Source of the DNA: Hyphomicrobiales bacterium
GTDB lineage: Bacteria; Pseudomonadota; Alphaproteobacteria; Micropepsales; Micropepsaceae
Assembly: GCA_017849395.1 (NCBI GenBank)
Contig: JAFIHO010000431.1
Location: 1 to 9,620, forward strand
Length of the DNA: 9,620 bases
Direction of reading: 5' to 3'
Part shown: positions 8,111 through 9,620 of the stretch, piece after piece
Layout: every line of letters begins with the position of its first letter
Numbering within the stretch: the stretch's first letter is position 1
Program-made: the position numbers and the translations under genes
Notes under the pieces: model-generated
Databases searched by the model: none
The model's input: the letters and a program-made list of their open reading frames with translations, nothing else
What the model was told of the DNA's origin: nothing

Positions 8111-8358
8111 ACCTTCTCTATTTCGCCTGGCTGCGGCAGAAGATCGGCAAGGGCGAGGAGACGATGGCGTTGCCCGACGGCGTGGCAAGCGTGGCGGATT
8201 TGATCGCACATCTGAAATCGCTTGGCCCCGGCTATGCCGACGCCTTTGCCGAAGATGGTCGCGTGCGCGTGGCCGTCAACCAGAAGCATAGCGGCCTGGA
8301 CGCGAAGGTCGCGGCGGACGACGAGATCGCCTTTTTTCCGCCGGTGACGGGGGGATGA
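8107..8358 (+). CDS. moaD: Molybdopterin synthase sulfur-carrier subunit
   Basis: Small ubiquitin-like protein whose C-terminal glycine is converted to a thiocarboxylate and donates sulfur to cyclic pyranopterin monophosphate, together with MoaE. From the GTG at 8107 it has 83 residues, the normal MoaD size. It begins with the beta strand VNLLYFAWLRQKIG and ends with IAFFPPVTGG, the required terminal Gly-Gly. The frame stays open upstream to 8008, but that part lies inside pgsA and would put about 33 unrelated residues before the fold, so the GTG overlapping the pgsA stop (GTGA) is the likely start. The TGA at 8356-8358 overlaps an ATG at 8355. The gene that normally follows, moaE, is displaced by about 700 bases by an unrelated AT-richer gene. 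Confidence 0.92.
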   Translation: MNLLYFAWLRQKIGKGEETMALPDGVASVADLIAHLKSLGPGYADAFAEDGRVRVAVNQKHSGLDAKVAADDEIAFFPPVTGG

Positions 8359-8360
8359 TA
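8355..8360 (+). repeat. Border hexamer ATGATA, left copy
   Basis: ATGATA straddles the moaD stop codon (TGA at 8356-8358) and stands directly before the ATG at 8361. The same hexamer occurs at 9067-9072, where it is the first two codons of moaE. The two copies bracket the foreign-looking gene. Six bases can match by chance, and each copy is also shaped by a start/stop overlap, so a target-site duplication is only one reading. Confidence 0.4.
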
Positions 8361-9077
8361 ATGGACGAACGCACCTTCCGATCCTTAATTGAAAAAGAGA
8401 TGGCCGAGTATCTTTCAGAAACCGGCTGGATAATTTATTCCGGCATTGACGCCATCAAGCAATCTTCATTCTACGTTATGGGACTAAACCCAAAAAGAGA
8501 TAACGCGAATAGACCAATCAAAGATTGCCCTACATTCTCGAGTTGGAGCGCATATCAACATCAATGTTGGAAGGGATGCGGGGCACCCGACATTAGAACA
8601 GTTACTGAAACGTCCTGCTTGCACAGAAAAGATAATCACCAAAATCGCGTTCTTGAGCTATTTTCAATGCTCAATCAGCGTCCGGAACAAGTATTCTCGG
8701 CCAATGCGATCTTTGTGGAGTCGGATGATAAATACGAGCTCTTTAACAGGCCAGATTTTAATCAACTTTGGGCCGCTTGTTGGAGAGTCCATCGGACCCT
8801 TCTAAGCATTATTCAGCCGCAGTGGATCATATGTCTAGGAAAGGACCCTAGCCCCAAAAGTAGTTCTTTCGGACTTCTGAAGCGCGAGCTAGAGCGGAAC
8901 GGCGTAGTACGCCTACATGAGATTGGGAATGGCCGGTGGATGGAAGGCAAGATCGATGGCATACAAAAGCCATTGAAAGTTATCGGCTTACATCATCCAA
9001 GTTGGGCCCCTGTAGATGGTGAACTAGAGGAGTTCATCAAGAGCAATTTGGCTCTGGCTAGCCCACATGATAGTTAG
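8361..9077 (+). CDS. Uracil-DNA glycosylase superfamily-like protein, probably horizontally acquired
   Basis: I do not recognise a named gene. The 238-residue protein shows the motif order of the uracil-DNA glycosylase fold: FYVMGLNPKRDN (residues 37-48, resembling GINP or GMNP of the MUG and SMUG groups), SANAIFVES (113-121), CWRVHRTLLSIIQPQWIICLG (140-160, resembling the P-x-x-I-x-x-LG strand), and VIGLHHPSW (207-215, resembling HPS). Between the first two lie Cys56, Cys69, Cys73 and Cys86, spaced C-x12-C-x3-C-x12-C, a possible metal or iron-sulfur site. The DNA is much poorer in GC than its neighbours and uses ATA, AGA, TTA and CTA codons. The ATG at 8361 has a G-rich run (8349-8354) at Shine-Dalgarno distance; the ATG at 8355, overlapping the moaD stop, is the alternative and adds two residues. 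Its TAG overlaps the moaE start. It may act in base excision or on modified or foreign DNA; the substrate is unknown. Confidence 0.6.
   Translation: MDERTFRSLIEKEMAEYLSETGWIIYSGIDAIKQSSFYVMGLNPKRDNANRPIKDCPTFSSWSAYQHQCWKGCGAPDIRTVTETSCLHRKDNHQNRVLELFSMLNQRPEQVFSANAIFVESDDKYELFNRPDFNQLWAACWRVHRTLLSIIQPQWIICLGKDPSPKSSSFGLLKRELERNGVVRLHEIGNGRWMEGKIDGIQKPLKVIGLHHPSWAPVDGELEEFIKSNLALASPHDS
9067..9072 (+). repeat. Border hexamer ATGATA, right copy
   Basis: Identical to 8355-8360. Here it supplies the start codon and second codon of moaE, and in another frame it lies within the last codons (His-Asp-Ser) of the upstream glycosylase-like gene. If the original operon read moaD-ATGATA-moaE, the two copies would mark the ends of the inserted segment. 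Confidence 0.4.
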
Positions 9078-9513
9078 TGTCAGAGTTCAAACACAGGATT
9101 TCAGCCTCGATGCCGAAGTCGCAGCGCTGACGGCGGAAGGCGATCCCGGCGCGGTGGCGTATTTCACCGGCCATGTGCGCAAGGAAGGCAATCTGTCGTC
9201 GCTGACCCTGGAACATTATCCCGGCATGACGGAGGCGGAGATCACACGCATGGCGCAGGAGGCTGCGTCGCGCTGGCCGCTGACCGGCGTCACCGTGATC
9301 CATCGCGTTGGACGGCTGGCGCCGGGGGACCGCATCGTGCTGGTGGCGGTGGCATCGTCGCATCGCCGCGCCGCCTTCGAGGCCTGCGAATTCCTGATGG
9401 ATTATCTCAAGACCAGCGCGCCTTTCTGGAAGGAAGAAGCGCGCAACGGCGAAAGCCATTGGGTCGCCGCCCGCGCCAGCGATGACGCCGCGATGAACCG
9501 TTGGCGCAAATAA
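9067..9513 (+). CDS. moaE: Molybdopterin synthase catalytic subunit
   Basis: Large subunit of molybdopterin synthase, which with thiocarboxylated MoaD inserts the dithiolene sulfurs into cyclic pyranopterin monophosphate. The protein has 148 residues. Family segments are GAVAYFTGHVRKEG (28-41), LEHYPGMTEAEI (48-59), VIHRVGRLAPGD (77-88), ASSHRRAAFEACEFLMDYLK (96-115) and TSAPFWKEE (116-124). Lys115 and Lys122 match the active-site lysines Lys119 and Lys126 of E. coli MoaE. The ATG at 9067 overlaps the end of the glycosylase-like gene, whose TAG is at 9075-9077. The first ten or so codons (ATA, AGT, AGA, CAA, ACA) are unlike the rest of the gene, so the compositional boundary lies inside moaE, near 9100, and not at its start codon. 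The product still looks complete. Confidence 0.93.
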   Translation: MIVSVRVQTQDFSLDAEVAALTAEGDPGAVAYFTGHVRKEGNLSSLTLEHYPGMTEAEITRMAQEAASRWPLTGVTVIHRVGRLAPGDRIVLVAVASSHRRAAFEACEFLMDYLKTSAPFWKEEARNGESHWVAARASDDAAMNRWRK

Positions 9514-9620
9514 TTCCCCATCTGTGGGTAGCGTTCACCCTGTTGGGCGCGGCGGGCCAGACCGCGCGCAATGCGATGCAACGCGGCCTGACCCCGGCGC
9601 TCGGCCCGCTGGGCGCGACA
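9501..9620 (+). CDS. Probable EamA/DMT-family transporter, N-terminal fragment
   Basis: The frame is open from 9486 to the window edge. From a TTG at 9501 it reads LAQIIPHLWVAFTLLGAAGQTARNA, then MQRGLTPALGPLGAT, a hydrophobic first segment. This is similar to the N-terminus of some EamA (drug/metabolite transporter) proteins as I recall them. No ATG is available before the hydrophobic segment: the only nearby ATG (9493) is in the moaE frame. TTG 9501 or CTG 9522 are therefore the possible starts, and TTG 9501 would overlap the last codons of moaE. Only 40 codons are visible, so family assignment is tentative. Confidence 0.45.
   Translation, partial: MAQIIPHLWVAFTLLGAAGQTARNAMQRGLTPALGPLGAT

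Noticed and set aside
5486..8209. A 907-codon open frame on the - strand, antisense to uvrC, pgsA and part of moaD
   Set aside because: Long antisense frames are common opposite GC-rich genes. The translation is rich in Gln, His, Arg and Gly with no recognisable domain, while the + strand carries complete UvrC and PgsA with all catalytic residues.
8008..8358. A longer, 116-residue version of MoaD starting at 8008
   Set aside because: The extra residues lie within pgsA in another frame and do not resemble MoaD; the GTG at 8107 gives a normal-length protein.
8355..9077. Insertion sequence, integron cassette or prophage as the vehicle for the extra gene
   Set aside because: There is no transposase, integrase, attC-like site or terminal inverted repeat; only a 6-base direct repeat at the borders, which may be coincidence.

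Overview
The window is a gene-dense, high-GC segment of a bacterial chromosome, most likely from an alphaproteobacterium. The main grounds are the uvrC-pgsA-moaD-moaE order, a GlnD C-terminus just upstream of trpS, an SDR-type pteridine reductase next to folB, and two classes of dispersed palindromic repeat that I recall from alphaproteobacterial genomes. The genus cannot be fixed from this sequence. All supported genes lie on the + strand.

Layout. Bases 2-745 are the C-terminus of glnD (two ACT domains). trpS follows (835-1851) and is flanked on both sides by a short hairpin repeat with an invariant loop. Next is cydA-cydB (1940-4314), a quinol oxidase of the short-Q-loop type, with the two genes overlapping by ATGA. 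Only 9 bases later come a PTR1/FolM-like pteridine reductase (4324-5073) and folB (5079-5450). The folB stop codon sits inside a composite palindromic repeat that fills the 113-base gap to uvrC (5564-7429). pgsA, moaD, an unusual gene at 8361-9077, and moaE (9067-9513) follow with little or no spacing. A probable EamA/DMT transporter begins at the end of moaE and runs off the window.

Working together. moaD and moaE encode the two subunits of molybdopterin synthase. The SDR and folB both act on reduced pterins. cydAB is a terminal respiratory oxidase. glnD, trpS, uvrC and pgsA are housekeeping genes for nitrogen sensing, tRNA charging, nucleotide excision repair and phospholipid synthesis.

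The least ordinary part is the gene between moaD and moaE. It is clearly poorer in GC than its neighbours, uses codons they avoid, and splits a pair that is normally adjacent. Its protein carries motifs in the order expected for the uracil-DNA glycosylase superfamily (GLNP, N-A, CLG, HHPS) plus a symmetric four-cysteine set. The hexamer ATGATA occurs at both of its borders. I read it as a horizontally acquired base-excision or DNA-sensing protein set into a housekeeping operon with start/stop overlaps kept. No whole defence system, prophage, transposase, CRISPR array, tRNA or rRNA is visible.
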